Shown: positions 63,669 to 64,000 of the stretch, piece by piece
Numbering within the stretch: the first letter of the stretch is position 1
Layout: every line of letters starts with the position of its first letter
Assembly (NCBI GenBank): GCA_009741485.1
Contig: CM019214.1
Coordinates: 4,077,152-4,141,151, forward strand
Source of the DNA: Malurus cyaneus samueli
Lineage: Eukaryota > Chordata > Aves > Passeriformes > Maluridae
Direction of reading: 5' to 3'
Length of the DNA stretch: 64,000 nucleotides
Program-made: the position numbers and the translations under genes
The notes under the pieces: model-generated
What the model saw: the letters and a program-made list of their open reading frames with translations, nothing else
Databases searched by the model: none
Told to the model about the DNA's origin: nothing

Positions 63669-64000
63669 TGTCACAGACTGTCGCTGCTGGCCAAACAGTG
63701 ACAGGAAAGAATAGATATAAGACACACAAAAGTGGGTGAAAAAACAGAAAGAAAGAAGGACTTTATTGTGGGACAAGCTTCTTTTATCTAGTAACTAGAG
63801 TACACATTTGTGTCAAACATACATTGGTCAAGAGACAGCTGTTTAATTAGTAATCAGAACATAATTGGTGAGTTTGCAAAAGCTACAGTATTAGTAATGC
63901 TTATAATTTTTAGCCAGTTGCGTTATCAATTTTGCATTCCAATCTGCTTTTCTCAAGGATACAGCATTCTTCTTCCATGTGGGCAGTTAGCACTCCTTGT
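63669..64000 (-). mobile_element. Retroviral LTR-like sequence, cut by the window edge
   Basis: Read on the minus strand, the sequence shows LTR order. AT-rich U3-like sequence enters from the window edge and is followed by a TATA-like GATAAAAGAAG. A CACAATAAAGTCC polyadenylation signal lies about 20 bases further on, then a CT-rich R/U5-like stretch. The end is CAGTCTGTGACA, giving a CA terminus at plus-strand 63,669. What follows does not look like a primer-binding site, so a solo or 3' LTR fits better than a 5' LTR. Family is not identified. Confidence 0.5.

Noticed and set aside
1..64000. CRISPR arrays, bacterial operons, plasmid or phage features
   Set aside because: None present; the composition and CR1/ERV repeats show vertebrate nuclear DNA.

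Overview
The window reads as non-coding nuclear DNA from a bird, most likely a songbird. The basis is the repeat content. There are several CR1 LINE copies whose 3' ends show the avian ATTCTATG-type terminus. There are LTRs of an ERVL-like family seen in birds. One short interspersed element has a CR1-type tail joined to a head resembling tRNA-Ile, the architecture described for the zebra finch SINE TguSINE1. Base composition is AT-rich with scarce CpG. I find no convincing protein-coding gene, rRNA, functional tRNA, CRISPR array or bacterial-type operon. The longest open frames (191, 163, 148, 144 and 143 codons) are unrecognised, are antisense to CR1, or lie in locally GC-rich sequence. The window could be intergenic or lie inside a very long intron; short exons cannot be excluded without alignment.

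Layout. From 1 to about 17.8 kb is mostly unrecognised AT-rich sequence, with a strand-asymmetric T/G-rich patch ending in T50 (6.13-6.39 kb), a CR1 relic (8.5 kb) and a second T/G-rich patch (17.2-17.3 kb). From about 17.84 to 21.4 kb no transposon is recognisable and CpG content is clearly higher than elsewhere. This is the best candidate for conserved regulatory DNA. From 23.4 to 28.65 kb there is a CR1 3' end, an A-rich block, a 132-bp direct repeat 1,266 bp apart, and an ERVL-like LTR that begins where the second repeat copy stops. From 28.65 to 45.1 kb is mostly unrecognised, with one CR1 scrap, homopolymers, a near-perfect hairpin and small tandem repeats. From 45.17 to 46.2 kb is a kilobase of strongly A-skewed AT-rich DNA, followed by a long decayed CR1 (46.26-47.53 kb) that keeps part of its reverse transcriptase and carries an internal A30. 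From 50.4 to 51.56 kb is a retroelement nest: a CR1 piece, then an ERVL-like LTR interrupted by a second, different solo-LTR-like unit. The SINE follows at 53.44 kb, then CR1 copies at 56.45 and 59.29 kb. At the right edge (63.67 kb to the end) a minus-strand LTR-like sequence runs out of the window.

There are no genes to assemble into a pathway. The window records successive retroelement insertions around one block that appears to be protected from insertion and CpG loss. I did not find a convincing new biological system. The most useful leads are the 17.84-21.4 kb block, the 132-bp repeat at the LTR boundary, the nested LTR and the tRNA-derived SINE. Family names are recalled from memory and were not checked against a repeat library.
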